A stretch of 64,000 nt of DNA. It comes from Hyalella azteca (taxonomy: Eukaryota > Arthropoda > Malacostraca > Amphipoda > Hyalellidae). Position 1 is the stretch's first letter; every line of letters starts with the position of its first letter. Positions 43,301 to 52,651 of the stretch are shown here, piece by piece. The translations under genes were made by a program, and so were the position numbers. Location: NCBI RefSeq assembly GCF_000764305.2, contig NW_025943855.1:186001-250000 (forward strand), written 5' to 3'. The notes beneath the pieces are model-generated. The model was not told the origin of the DNA, did not search any database, and saw only the letters and a list, made by a program, of their open reading frames with translations.

Positions 43301-45456
43301 TTTGAATTTCGAGACAAGGTCAGCCTTTTCTCGATTTCTTCTTGGAGATCGTCACATGTACCCTCAACCGTCTTTCCTGCGGAGCCAATTAAGTAGCCGT
43401 GCCCTGAATATTCATGATCTTCCGCTTGAGAGAACAGATGGAAGGCCGGGCGTCGAAATTGGCCCGTCAAACTTTTTTCTTTTTGGTCCTGCGGAAGCGC
43501 CAAGCGAGGGGCGACAGGAGATGTCGATCGGTCAAAACACATCCTTGAAAGTTTATCGATGCTGATTTCACATTCCGATGAGTTTTCCTCGCTGTCGGTA
43601 GGTTTCTGCGGCTTGAAAGAAGATGACCGTGAATATGAATTCAAAACATCATCGGAAGAAACTGGTGAGGGAGATAATGCTGAACTTGCTTGCACGGATT
43701 GGTTATTCCGATAATGGATCGATGTAGAATTTATTCCATCAATCGAACCGAATTCACATTCCACATTCGCTTCACGGAAAAGAACATGGATATCGGAAAG
43801 GCCGTCTTCACAAAAATTACTCGAAAATTTTTTGACTAACGATAGTCCTGATGTTTCCTCATCTTCGCTCGATGTGGTGACGTGACTTGGCAGAAGCTTC
43901 CTCTTTTTCCCTTCAAACGTCTCTGATGGTGTAGCTCTTGGTGAAGTGGCCAGCTGAATATGTGTAACGAGTGGCGTGATTTTGTTCACATCAATGAGAG
44001 TGCAGTTTTGCGACGAACTTAGCTTGCTGTTCCGCCGCAACTTCTGAATAGCTTCATAGCTCTGCTTCTTTTTCTCTTTTACTGCCACAGATAAAGTTTT
44101 TTCTTCAAAAACGTCAAGTGAAACTTTAGATTTATTTTTTTGTCGAGATTTTCTAGTTTCAGAACTAACATGTGAGCTACCTGATGATCTCCATGAATTC
44201 ATTGACGATAAGTCCTTTGCTGAAGAACATCCATACGATGGTAGCAAAGGAGAATTCCCAAGCCAATCAGTCAAGCATTTCTCAGATTCTGATGTAGAGG
44301 CATTATCTTCATCGTTATATACCTTACGTTTATCTTTTGATGACCCACCGCTTGAATTAAGTGATGTTGACATGGATACACTACTGATGATTACCTTGCT
44401 TCCTCCAGTTGAAGTCGATCGACAAGTATCTTCTTCATTTTCACTTGTGTCGCTTGAAGATGAGCAAGTTGAAGACATGGCGGTGCTCCTTGCAGAATCA
44501 AAGCTATTAACCGAATTGCTGCTACCTGAATAACGTGGAGTATTTTCTGTTACTTTTACAACAGAATCGTCACTTTGAACAGACGAAACTGATGTCGATT
44601 CAGGAATATCCTCCTCGTTTTTTCCGGGTTCAGATGATGCATAATCATCTCGATCTCGATCCGTTTCAACTTCTTCAAAAAGCTTCCTCTGCTTTTGCCG
44701 ATGCAGTGAGGATACCTTGCTTTCAATATCCTGTTGCCCAAGGCAATTCCCTTTGTCAGCACTACAAGAATATCTCCTTATAGAATTATTCCCTAGCATG
44801 CGGTTCACTGGAATACTATAGCCGAGCAGATCAAGGGATAAGCGTCTTATCTTTCCACCTGGCCCTCCTTTGGTGTCAACAGCTATTTTACTATGTCCTA
44901 TATTTTGACTCTGAATAAAATTTTCTAGTAACTTCTCTGGCGAAGCATTGGATCCAGCATCTTCTTCGAGCCCGACAAGCCAGCGAAAGATGTCTGCAGC
45001 TCCGCACTCGTCTTTTTCTCGAGAGTCAGCTTGAGAAACCCGGTCGTCTCGAATTTTGTTGAGATTATACGCAAATGCCAGAGAGCCAGAGGAGCTCTCT
45101 GAAGATGCACGGCTTTGAGCTGTGACGGCCTCTTCTTCACCATCACGTACAGAAATATTAAAGCTTTTATAATTGCACGATGTCTCGGGGTTTCGCTTTA
45201 CTGAGTTGCCATAGCCAGAGCAACTACCGCTTTTCTCAGAAGGGTCGTTTAAATCATCATTTACGAAATCCATTTCAATGTTTCGTCGTAGAGTGCATTC
45301 GCGAAATTTCATTCCCGATGACTTTTTCTTGATCGCTTTCTTGGATGGTATTTCTACACATTTTATTCCTCTTGCACAAACTTTTTTTAATGATTTCAGT
45401 TCAGATTTTTGAGGATTTCGTCGAGATGACGATGAAGATGAGCATCTAGTGATCAT
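27828..45456 (-). CDS. LRRC27: LRRC27-like leucine-rich repeat protein, 9 exons
   Basis: Minus-strand coding exons in transcript order: 45456-43225, 36651-36459, 34970-33682, 32839-32529, 31994-31890, 31495-31419, 29813-29737, 28860-28820, 28338-27828. Together they make 4,836 nt in one frame, 1,611 residues. The joined sequence runs LDLSELGLPF, LSISDNQLVSLP, LPRLTWLDLRYNHLCTLP, LQVLLLQNNCLHTLP, ELPKLMTLQTSGNPLVFPP and AILNFLR. The LTWLDLRYN block, the order of the repeats and the closing P-L-x-F-P-P/FLR cap match LRRC27 as I remember it; this is recognition by eye, not alignment. Human LRRC27 is about 530 residues, so this protein is three times longer, with a ~720-residue Ser-rich N-terminus and a ~400-residue acidic linker after the LRRs. 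The C-terminal part is helical and charged. The cellular role of the family is poorly defined; no enzymatic motif is present. Confidence 0.75.
28820..28860 (-). CDS. LRRC27: LRRC27-like exon 8 (41-nt exon)
   Basis: Acceptor AACGATAG, donor CTAGCAG|GTGAGA; enters in phase 0 and leaves in phase 2. It encodes ALQLMSDDGSLAS. A CAG 9 nt inside the exon could serve as an alternative in-frame acceptor. The assignment rests on phase fit and clean donor and acceptor motifs. Confidence 0.6.
29737..29813 (-). CDS. LRRC27: LRRC27-like exon 7
   Basis: Acceptor TAAATTGCAG, donor TCCAAG|GTAAAG; enters in phase 1 and leaves in phase 0. It encodes DEFIPPVLLSPIFPSIE and CLSPRSKSK. Called from splice motifs and frame continuity. 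Confidence 0.65.
29900..31418. other. LRRC27-like intron 6, no gene seen
   Basis: AT-rich intron with runs of 'atttaaatatttaaa' near 29900-29990. No element with clear ends and no coding motif was recognised. Confidence 0.5.
31419..31495 (-). CDS. LRRC27: LRRC27-like exon 6: charged helix
   Basis: Acceptor CTTTATACAG, donor AATCCAG|GTGAAA; enters in phase 2 and leaves in phase 1. It encodes HARSIQHWREEAAMQQQRY then RDHFNP, continuing the helix of exon 5. Confidence 0.72.
31890..31994 (-). CDS. LRRC27: LRRC27-like exon 5: Ala/Arg-rich helix
   Basis: Acceptor GTGTGCACAG, donor TTTGAA|GTAATT, phase 2 on both sides. In the frame set by exon 4 it encodes LPKLQTVAAAAAQDRARRR then ATAAASRQERQLGAL, a long basic helix. 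It is strongly GC-rich compared with the intron around it, consistent with coding use. Confidence 0.7.
32529..32839 (-). CDS. LRRC27: LRRC27-like exon 4
   Basis: Acceptor TATCCTACAG, donor TTCGGG|GTGAGT; enters in phase 0 and leaves in phase 2. It encodes SVSTCSVQPVLVPLEVPF and a basic stretch (RPKKILQKKDF), ending near RRYGIIGSG. No known domain is recognised in it. Confidence 0.75.
33141..33291. mobile_element. 151-bp MITE-like inverted repeat in LRRC27-like intron 3
   Basis: The left end GGCCGGGTTAAAACCATGGG and the right end (reverse complement GGCCGGGTTCACACCATACT) pair over about 34 bp with mismatches, including GCAGGTGCC against GGCACGTGC. The GC-rich ends in AT-rich DNA are typical of hAT-like MITEs, but no target duplication is clear. 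Confidence 0.75.
33682..34970 (-). CDS. LRRC27: LRRC27-like exon 3: last LRR, cap and acidic linker
   Basis: Acceptor TCTTTTTAG, donor AAACTG|GTGTGT; enters in phase 1 and leaves in phase 0. The first codons close the LRR domain (ELPKLMTLQTSGNPLVFPP, then AILNFLRSRNEIRRN). The rest is a long Ser/Asp/Asn-rich linker starting with an acidic patch (EPEYSSDSESDSS), without recognised domains. Confidence 0.83.
35030..36450. other. LRRC27-like intron 2, no certain gene
   Basis: A minus-strand open frame of 98 codons at 35530-35826 is somewhat GC-richer than its surroundings (it includes an acidic piece, ALDEDEVENVQK), but it lacks a family match and convincing splice sites; an alternative exon cannot be excluded. 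A ~23-bp repeat abuts exon 2 at 36361-36450. Confidence 0.45.
36361..36450. repeat. ~23-bp repeat beside LRRC27-like exon 2
   Basis: The phrase 'catca.tgaatttt.agcc' recurs three to four times directly downstream (minus strand) of the exon 2 donor. Confidence 0.65.
36459..36651 (-). CDS. LRRC27: LRRC27-like exon 2: central LRRs
   Basis: Acceptor CATCTCGCAG, donor TCTTTAG|GTAAGT; enters in phase 0 and leaves in phase 1. It encodes LSISDNQLVSLP, LPRLTWLDLRYNHLCTLP, LQQLQVLLLQNNCLHTLP. Three typical LxxLxLxxNxL repeats make this the diagnostic exon of the gene. Confidence 0.9.
36720..39440. other. LRRC27-like intron 1, distal part
   Basis: No gene is recognised. It contains a 13-bp hairpin at 38092-38125 and AT-rich runs near 37800-37870. 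Confidence 0.5.
38092..38125. repeat. Perfect 13-bp stem hairpin
   Basis: AATAGTGACGCGT at 38092-38104 pairs with ACGCGTCACTATT at 38113-38125 around an 8-nt loop. It could be a small palindromic insertion; no function is evident. Confidence 0.8.
39446..39752. mobile_element. 307-bp MITE with TTAA target duplication
   Basis: A perfect 17-bp inverted repeat, GGGGAGCGTCTTGGTCC, is flanked on both sides by TTAA (39442-39445 and 39753-39756). The TTAA duplication is the piggyBac-type signature, so a non-autonomous piggyBac-like element is the best reading. Its inner sequence (catcgaatgatacgtgtctc) matches the first 500 bases of this window. Confidence 0.88.
39760..40456. mobile_element. Mariner-derived foldback element
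   Basis: TA-flanked ends CGAGGCATG... and ...CATGTCTGG. The right arm reads on the plus strand QWLTSQAAEFYQAGIQKL then VKRYDKCLNIH; the left arm reads on the minus strand QWLTSQATEFYQEGIQKL then ALRYDKCLNIHGN, ending at a stop at 39858-39860. Both are the C-terminus of a mariner-type transposase, in inverted orientation, so the element consists of two 3' ends around a tandem array. The catalytic domain is absent; it cannot encode an active transposase. Confidence 0.88.
40015..40190. repeat. 19-bp tandem array with 57-bp higher-order unit
   Basis: Roughly nine units of 'catcaaatgcatcacactg' lie between the two mariner arms. Every third unit has 'cacgg' instead of 'cactg', giving a three-unit higher-order period. 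Confidence 0.88.
40460..41084. other. Intron 1 stretch without recognised features
   Basis: No gene or element ends are seen. A minus-strand open frame of 75 codons (40722-40949) has no recognisable motif. Confidence 0.45.
41085..42191. mobile_element. ~1.1-kb foldback element with long inverted arms
   Basis: The left arm (from about 41085) pairs with the right arm (to about 42191): 'gcgcaaaattctg' against 'ggaattttgcgc', 'ttcaatgaagggccaaa' against 'tttggcccttcattgaa', 'gaatgacgtca' against 'tgacgtcattc', and further in 'attgattaatttaatc' against 'gattaaattgattaat'. The arms are several hundred bases long with mismatches. No coding sequence lies inside. Confidence 0.85.
41616..41833. mobile_element. 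218-bp MITE nested in the foldback loop
   Basis: GGGTAACATGGGGCAGCG and CGCTGCCCCACGTTACCC are inverted repeats with one mismatch, flanked by TA on both sides. It sits in the loop of the larger foldback, so it probably inserted later. Confidence 0.88.
42332..42604. mobile_element. ~270-bp imperfect inverted-repeat element
   Basis: The left end 'acatcatggttgaac' ... 'aaggttgaccca' pairs with the right end 'atggttcaacctt' ... 'taaaccatggtg'. Inner pairing includes 'gttacgtcactgagatc' against 'gatcagtgacgtaac'. Target duplication is not clear. Confidence 0.7.
42605..43224. other. Intron 1 next to exon 1
   Basis: A ~40-bp direct duplication ('ccgatcacagtctg' plus 'gatgacatca') lies at 42625-42700. 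Otherwise I see nothing. Confidence 0.5.
43225..45456 (-). CDS. LRRC27: LRRC27-like exon 1: Ser-rich N-terminal extension and first LRR
   Basis: Starts at the ATG at 45456-45454, with G at -3 and an in-frame TAA directly before it (unless the weak acceptor TTTAAG two bases upstream is used). It ends ACCGAG|GTGAGC in phase 0 after 744 codons. It begins MITRCSSSSSSRRNP with basic stretches, then is dominated by Ser, Glu, Asp and Lys, including Ser/Thr tracts around 44400-44560. No known domain is seen until the last 25 residues, which are the first LRR (FLDLSELGLPF). The join to exon 2 by phase and LRR spacing is the evidence that the extension belongs to the LRR protein. Confidence 0.8.
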
Positions 45457-45459
45457 TCC

Positions 45460-48160
45460 TTAAATATTTTTAAAAGCGCTTTTTTGCTACGTTTTTTAAG
45501 AGAAATAGACTTGACATTTTGCGCTATCGTGAGAATTACTTATTTTACTTCAACAAGTAGAGTCAAGAGGATAGTGTGAAATTCACCGTTAGGCTAGTAA
45601 AAATTCAATAGATCTGCTCAATGAAATATTTTTTTATAAATGATGACATTGATGATTGCAAAATCGCCGCTTGCCATAGCTGCGATGTTGAAAAATATTG
45701 ACTTTAATTTATCTTCTATGCCATATACTGCATTTTTTAAATATGAGCTTATATATTGTAATGATAATATTCTCAGTAGAAATTTTATGGGCTAAAATAG
45801 GAAACTGTATGAGCAAGATAAAACCGTATGATCATATTCAGCCTTAAAAGAAACGAAAAACAATTTATTTTTTACAGGTAATTCCAATTACCGTGTAAGA
45901 TTATTTTTCAATAAAATTATTATTCGCTTCATTTTAAGATAATTTGATAAATCTTACACAGTTTGATTTTTATTCTCATGTTTCTTACGTACATACAGGA
46001 AAATCATGTAGTAATGAACAATTTGCATGAATTATCGGATGTTTTTGAAATATCAAAATTTCTTGCATTAACTTTCATGTATTGCCAGTCTCACCGAACT
46101 GAAGATAAAGTCTTGCAACCAGAAACTTGGCGCCAAGTTTGTTCAAAGTTTGAAAAGGAACGGGAAACTTTTATTATGATATAATAAATAATTTGCACTG
46201 CACATAATTACAATGAGACACACTCAGTATTATATTTAAATTTCAATTTAATACCAAGGCATAGAAATACTTAACTCTTAGCCTCCTTTGTTTACAATGC
46301 CACTCAAACCCCGTGGCTTGACTGACCGTCTAAATTAACTTATAAAATTATTTAAATAAATCGGTCTCACATAGGAATTCTTAATAAAAGAGTAGTCATT
46401 TCCCAACTCTTCCTCAATTCTCAGGTTGAAGGTGTAGCCAGGTGAATCGCAAAAAACATCATGGTAAAAGTAACGTGCTGTTTTTGCAGTGAATTTAAAT
46501 CATATCAATCATAAAATATTTAATATCATATATATTAAATCATATCATAAATCAACGAAATCAAATCATATTAAATAATTGACGTGCTGAATCTAAAAGA
46601 AAGATTTCCTTGTTAAGTCCTCGTCACAAAAATCACTCGTAAAAATTCCATCTTTCACAATAACTAAGCGCCTTGAAAGCGAACAAAAATGATAAGAATA
46701 ATATGCGTTTAAAAATTATTTTTTAAAGACAATACTTCTAATGAATCCAGTGTCTCCGATGTTAGACATGTACAATGAATTTAAAATTTTATTTTCATTT
46801 CTAAAAAATTATTTTTAACATTTTTTACTAAAATACGTTAAAATTTCAAAGTTATTTATTCTGTCAATTGATTCATGCATTGTCTCCAACTTTACTCAAG
46901 TGTGCAAAATTTCAGTTCGATTGGAGAGGTAGAAATGCGTTAAATATCTATTATAAGATTTGTAGCAGACAAACCAACAACAAGAAGTGAAGCTAAAGAG
47001 AAGTGTTGTAATAAACCTGAAAAAATGGGTCGTGTCGAGTGCGGTTAGATGAAGCTCATCATCGTGACGAGGGCCCTCAATACATCAAGCGCGTCTCGGT
47101 CATTTGATGAGATTTGTAGCGGTAAGAAGCTCGGAATGTTTCATCATGAGAGTCCGGCGGCTTAGCCGTTCTTAATGTGACTCCAGTCTCAGGTTGCTGT
47201 CATCTCTCCGATGTTGTTAGTGGGGGAAACTTTGTCGTATCTCGTGTGGTTAGAATTAAAGGAGGAAATTGTTACCTTTGTGGGTTCATATTTATCTGTT
47301 TCATTATTGTATGATAATATTGTGTGTTACATGATTATTGTTTTGTATGTCAGTTAATTAATGCATGTTATTTAGTAGAAGTGGCCCTTGAAACAGAAGA
47401 TACGGATTTTCGAAAGAAGATCAGAAATAAAGATCGATCTTGATGTAAAAAGTCTCTTGCAGAGTACATTTATGTGAAAGCTAAGTAACTGTAAAGAGAC
47501 TAGAATACTTTAAAATAAATAAATTTAAAAACCATTCGTTCATATCTGTTTAGTAGTTTGGAAGAAATTCCTTGGTCACTGCAAATTTCAGCCCGTATCG
47601 CCATATAACTCACGAATGAAGGCGAAATTAAAAAATACTTAAGAGCTATACATCACTATTAGGTCCTAATTAATACGTATACCAAGTTTCATCGAGCTGC
47701 GTTCATTAGTTTGGGAGATATTCTTTGATCATTGAATTTGGAGACTGGTTGTGAGGCCGGACGATAGACAGGCCGCAAGTCCGACCGTAAATTTGTCCGA
47801 GACGTCACTTCGGGTCAGCAAAATGGCATATCACACGTTCTGCTTGTGCTGTGGTCAAGAAAGTGTATCAATATTCTGACAATGTTTACGATTCACTTTT
47901 CTGTTGTATATTAGCACAATTATCAAAAAGCAATTATGGCTATCCGAAATAAAGTTCTATATAACATTTCGAATGAACGTTGAGTCGAAAAACCTAATTC
48001 TCTCAAATTAACATTTGAGCTCTTGTGGGCACCAATTTATAATTAATATTTAACTTAACAAATAAAGGAATGAAAAAAATTAACCAGAAACGACAACTAG
48101 TTAATATCTTCATAAGAACGTACAAAATTAGTAAATTCGTCGCGAAAATATGCAAGGCAG
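45460..48160. other. Upstream intergenic DNA
   Basis: No coding sequence is recognised. A reverse copy of the 600-1090 repeat lies at 46730-47020. A more GC-rich patch at 47030-47180 has no identifiable function. Confidence 0.45.
46730..47020 (-). repeat. Inverted dispersed copy of the 600-1090 repeat
   Basis: Reverse complement of the text at 600-1090: shared pieces include 'acaacacttctctttagctt', 'gcacacttgagtaaagttgg' and 'ggagacactggattc'. Differences are scattered substitutions. Confidence 0.75.
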
Positions 48161-48366
48161 CTTATGGGTACGAGCACAGTGAAAGCAGGTTTGTCCGCGC
48201 GGGCAACCGGCTCCAACCTGCCACAAGAATGAAGATAGGATAATAATGTAAGTGTTCACAGTGAAAACCTGTACGAATAGGCTTCTGTATTTTATGGTTT
48301 CAGGCGCCAGCCTGAGCAGGTAACCAGCACGCTGGCAACCTGCTTTCACTGTGTGCGTACCCTAAG
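48161..48366. mobile_element. 206-bp MITE-like element with ~30-bp inverted ends
   Basis: CTTATGGGTACGAGCACAGT, continuing GAAAGCAGG, pairs with the right end whose reverse complement is CTTAGGGTACGCACACAGTG, continuing AAAGCAGG. An open frame covering it on the minus strand is incidental. Confidence 0.82.
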
Positions 48367-48929
48367 GGCAAAAAAATGGAGTTCTGATTAAAATAAGGAA
48401 ATATTCATGATGGTAATTCTATCTTTAGAAACAGTTAAAAAATAGTGTTAAACGTTAATAAATAGGTCATTTCTCCTCTCATTGGCTACTCAATAAAATA
48501 ATATAAACAATATAAAGTTAACAAAAAAATTAAAATTTCAAATTAATTCTTTTATGAAGTTTTTTTATGTCTTCGCCGTTAGCACCTTTAAATAACTACT
48601 ATAAGACCGGTCGCATGTCCCAACGTTCTCTCAATAATTTTGGTGCATTCAACAGTGCCATATAAGTCACTTCCTGTCTTTTACTTTAATAATATTTATT
48701 AAGCAAAGGTTACGACGATGTCCTAATACGTAGTCCTTTATTTTATTCAAAATTATATTAAATGTTTTTCTCAAAGGAAATCTTTTTGCCACAATTATAC
48801 ACGTCTCAATTATTCCCTCGCCAAGCTAAGAGTTTTTAAATTAATCACAGAATAAATAAACCAATTTTCAATATGAACTTAAATTACATTTTTTGCAATA
48901 TGGCAATTGACTTGGCGCTCGATAAGCCA

Positions 48930-49094
48930 GTTGCTATGGCAACAACAGGGTGCGTGTGTAATCATTTTTGCACGTGGCTGTTACAATGGATAAACGCACG
49001 CATGTGTCCGCGTGTTGTGCTCGTGGCAGTCGTTATGGAAACACGCACGCGCGTCATTACGCAAATGGATGCGTAACCTCGTCGTCATGGCAAC
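48930..49094. promoter_or_regulatory. Cluster of three RFX X-box matches
   Basis: GTTGCTATGGCAAC (48930-48943), GTCGTTATGGAAAC (49029-49042) and GTCGTCATGGCAAC (49081-49094) each fit the X-box pattern RYYNYY-N(1-3)-RRNRAC bound by RFX factors. All use an AT spacer and lie in the same orientation in a CpG-rich patch. RFX sites are typical of promoters of cilium genes. The nearest gene start is the LRRC27-like gene, 3.5 kb away with its transcription running away from this cluster, so this may mark its promoter or an upstream exon. Confidence 0.55.
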
Positions 49095-52000
49095 AAGAGA
49101 CTGTGAACGAAAAAAAAATATTTGCCCGACATGAAGACCTTAATTTGTGGGAGCATTAAATTAGTAAAATTTCTCCCAACTCATGGTTTATTATATATAA
49201 TCTAAAACCCAGCGCAAATAAAATTGTCTCTTTTCATAAACAAAATATTTGGTTGTAATTTTCCCCAATGATTTTGCGTTTTTTTACTTACGACTTTCAG
49301 AATTTTAGCGAAGAAGCATTTGAAAACTGTAAAAAGACATTTTGCAAAAAGAAATACCGAAACTTGAAGAAAGATCGAACATTTTACCCCAAGAGGATGA
49401 ATTTCCCTGCAATTCTGCAAATAATTTCATCTCTCGGAAGGCCAAAGTTTTAATCGAATCGAAGTTCTTGTGATTCTTTAAGCTCGACGATTAACGACAG
49501 CGACAATTTATGAAAAAGAAATGCTTGAGTGCCGGAGCGCTCAAGCCTTGATTAGATAGTAATAGCCGTAAAAAATTAGCTCAAGATAAAATCAGTTCAC
49601 GGTAAGAAAGTTTCCTCCTGTATACAAGTCATTTTTAAGTAAAATGTTCGATAAAAATGTGTTGATGCACAGCATAAGCTGCAATGATCATTCGATGTTA
49701 ATTGTATAGAAAGAAACAATTATTGATAATGTTTTTGTTTTTATTAGCCGCATAGAATGCAATGATGATAAGTGAATAACACCAGAAGTTAATTAGAGAT
49801 GAATGATATATCATGTTTTCTAGAAACTATCTCTAGACTACACCGACCGGTTTCCGTCAGTGACTAGAACTGAGGACTATGAAAAACACATCTTTCCCTT
49901 ACCGCCTCCCCTTGTGTACTGAAGTCCCTCGGCCACGGTAAACAAACATGGCCATTATCGTTGTCAAGGCGGACGACCATCAGTTGCCTTGATGAAGACA
50001 ATATCCCGGAAACCTCTCACGACGGCCATACATTTCAGGGCAGAAACTTTATATATGTGCTCTTAAAATGTAGGAAAATAGAAAATATCCGTCTATAGAT
50101 TTTTTGGATTTACTTCGGAGGCGCGTGATCTACGAACACGAAAATTTAGGTCTTCCTAGCTGTGTACTATTCGTGGGCCAAGCTTAGATTTTATAATGGG
50201 CTAACGATAACATGAATTATTGTTTCGTATCTGGCTATATCAACAAAAAAACTTACTTGCACGTAAATTTAATGATGATCGTATATTAGTGTATCGCGGA
50301 TACGACAAGTAAGAATGGTTTTAATTGCGGTCGGTTGAGGTAAGGCAGTTGTAATAATAGATTGTAAATTTCAACAATTATAATGTAAATTCCGACCTAA
50401 TAAACTTGTCAGGCAAACACCTTCAAGGCATTGAACCAAACTCACTTCAGCCGCCGCACCTCTCTGACAAAAGACTAAAGGAAAAAGTGTTTTTCGGGAA
50501 TCAGCTGATTACGAGAATGCAGTCTACTTTTGCCTGACTAACCACACTTTGTAATGTCTTTATATTTCAATAGACCAGACATTAATGAACTTTTATCTAC
50601 TTATTTGCATTTAGTTTATAGTTCCGTGTCGTTGCTGCGGATTCTTTACTATATTAAAATACTATATATCTTGTGGCCTTTGCAAATTCACTGATCTGTT
50701 TTAATTAAGCCTCGTACGTTAAGGCCCGTGGGCAGAGACCCAATAACGTCGTTTATGGAGCGTAGTTGTCCCGCTATATCACCTTACGCAAACTGTAAAA
50801 TTGCATACGATTAATTTTGCAAACGTTTTCTTGATCCAGATGACGAAGGGTAAGGATTAAACTGTTCTTCAGAGCACAGCGCGGTTTTTTGCCACTTGCC
50901 ATAAAGTGAAGACCTTGTTAGTATAGGAAACGTAGAATAGTTTTCCGCGGTAACGATGTCGATGTGTTCGGAAAATAGCAATCATTCAAATATCTACAGA
51001 AGTTCATCACAATTCTTGTTTAAAATTGTGTCGTGCATGGAGGGTGAGTACTTCATTTGTACTTTAAGATGTGCCATCTTCCGAGAATTCAAGTCGGGAA
51101 TGACTATTGTGAATAGCTTCGTAATTGTGTAGCTTTTCATACGATTCAAAAAGTTAATTTTGTTTAAACCCCTTCTAGTTAGTTCACGAAACCTTTTCAT
51201 ATGATTCAAAAAGTTTATTCTATTCAAAACACTTCTAATATACATCAGGAAACCATGAATTCATCGAAGCACCTACCACAGTAAGAACATAGCCCATAAC
51301 TTATTTTTTGAGTGTAAACAATCCGTAGACAAAAATTACATTGTGAGTTGTTCAATATAACATCCCTCATGATATTAAATTATGAATACATTGGTCTATA
51401 ATGAAGCAATTATGAGCTAGGATAATAATTCGAAAAACGAATGTCACCAAATGCAATATTGAAAAAATCGGGCAAAAATTTTGATGACCCTTGACTAGGA
51501 TACTGTGGTTGTCGATTGTGAAGAAACAGCCTTCGATTCAGTCAAATGATTTTATACACTAAATTATTGACAATTGAACAATGCTTACTATATCCATCCA
51601 GTAATATTTATTGCAATTTTGATTTCATGAAATTAAAGTTGTTTTAAATCACGCAGTCCTAAGGTAAATGCTCGGCCAATAAATGCCAAAGCAGCCGATG
51701 ATGATATTTTGACTTTGTAATTATATCAATTTGAAGGCATCATTGTATGTATTCCTAGGGGACAAATGTGCCCTCATCATCACTTGGGCACCTGGACACA
51801 CAGTATTAGAAAAATGATATCGTTACTTTTGTATAATTTTTTATGTTTCTAGTAAGAAATTTTGCAGAAAATTGAAAGAAGAAACAACACTTATAATATG
51901 TCCATACAAACACTCTGCTACCTAGTTCGTGAAATATGTTTAAATTAAAGAGATATCAGTTGCGATATAAATAAATAAATAATATGAGTAAAATATATAG

Positions 52001-52595
52001 AAGAACTGAATATTTATTCAGTGATTCAAACAAAACAATAAGCCTCACTCTGCTCTGATACGACTTATTTAATAAATGAAAAAGTTTATAGCATAATTAA
52101 AAACTAAATAATAGGAGCAACATAAATGTTGGTTATCGTAAAGCCAATAGCTGAGAAATAATCTGTCTGATTCATGCGAATGTAGCCAATTCAGGCTACA
52201 TTCGATGAAAATTTTCAGGCTGAAATTTTGTATCTATGATACCAGGTAATATCCACCATGCATTTTCCCGTAATTTTCCCTCATTATTTAGGAGGGTCAA
52301 TTTAACAGGCCCCTTGCGCTCCCCTCACTGACCAAACATTTGTCCTCTATGGCTGATGCATGGCAAGAGCCTATAATAAGTGCACGTCATTCAATAGCAT
52401 CTCTGATGTAATTTAATTGCTGAGTTATTAAGTCATTACAAAAGCGCTTAGTATAATATAACAGCAATCAACTGTCATGAGGCAAACGTCCTGTTGGTAG
52501 CATTTGGCTTGCTGTGTGAATTTCAATTGAATTTTATTCTTCAATTCTCCTCAATTGCCGAGGAATAAGATATTACTTCCATGCAGATTATTCAT
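49095..52595. other. Intergenic stretch, no gene seen
   Basis: AT-rich with only short open frames. A ~64-bp direct duplication ('atacgattcaaaaagtt...') occurs at about 51138-51245. No transposase or reverse-transcriptase motif was recognised with confidence. Confidence 0.5.
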
Positions 52596-52651
52596 ACATA
52601 ATATAATATAATATAATATAATATAATATAATATAATATAATATAATATAA
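52596..52651. repeat. (ATAAT)n microsatellite
   Basis: About eleven uninterrupted copies of the pentamer ATAAT/ATATA. Confidence 0.95.

Noticed and set aside
47060..47180. Hammerhead-like 'gatgag' and 'gtccggcggc' phrases
   Set aside because: The conserved CUGAUGA...GAAA core and the stems could not be assembled.
48128..48349. 73-codon minus-strand frame with Cys residues
   Set aside because: It lies inside the 48161-48366 MITE, and its ends are the inverted repeats.
50994..51245. Possible reverse-transcriptase remnant
   Set aside because: The peptide arises partly from a ~64-bp direct duplication and has no catalytic motif.
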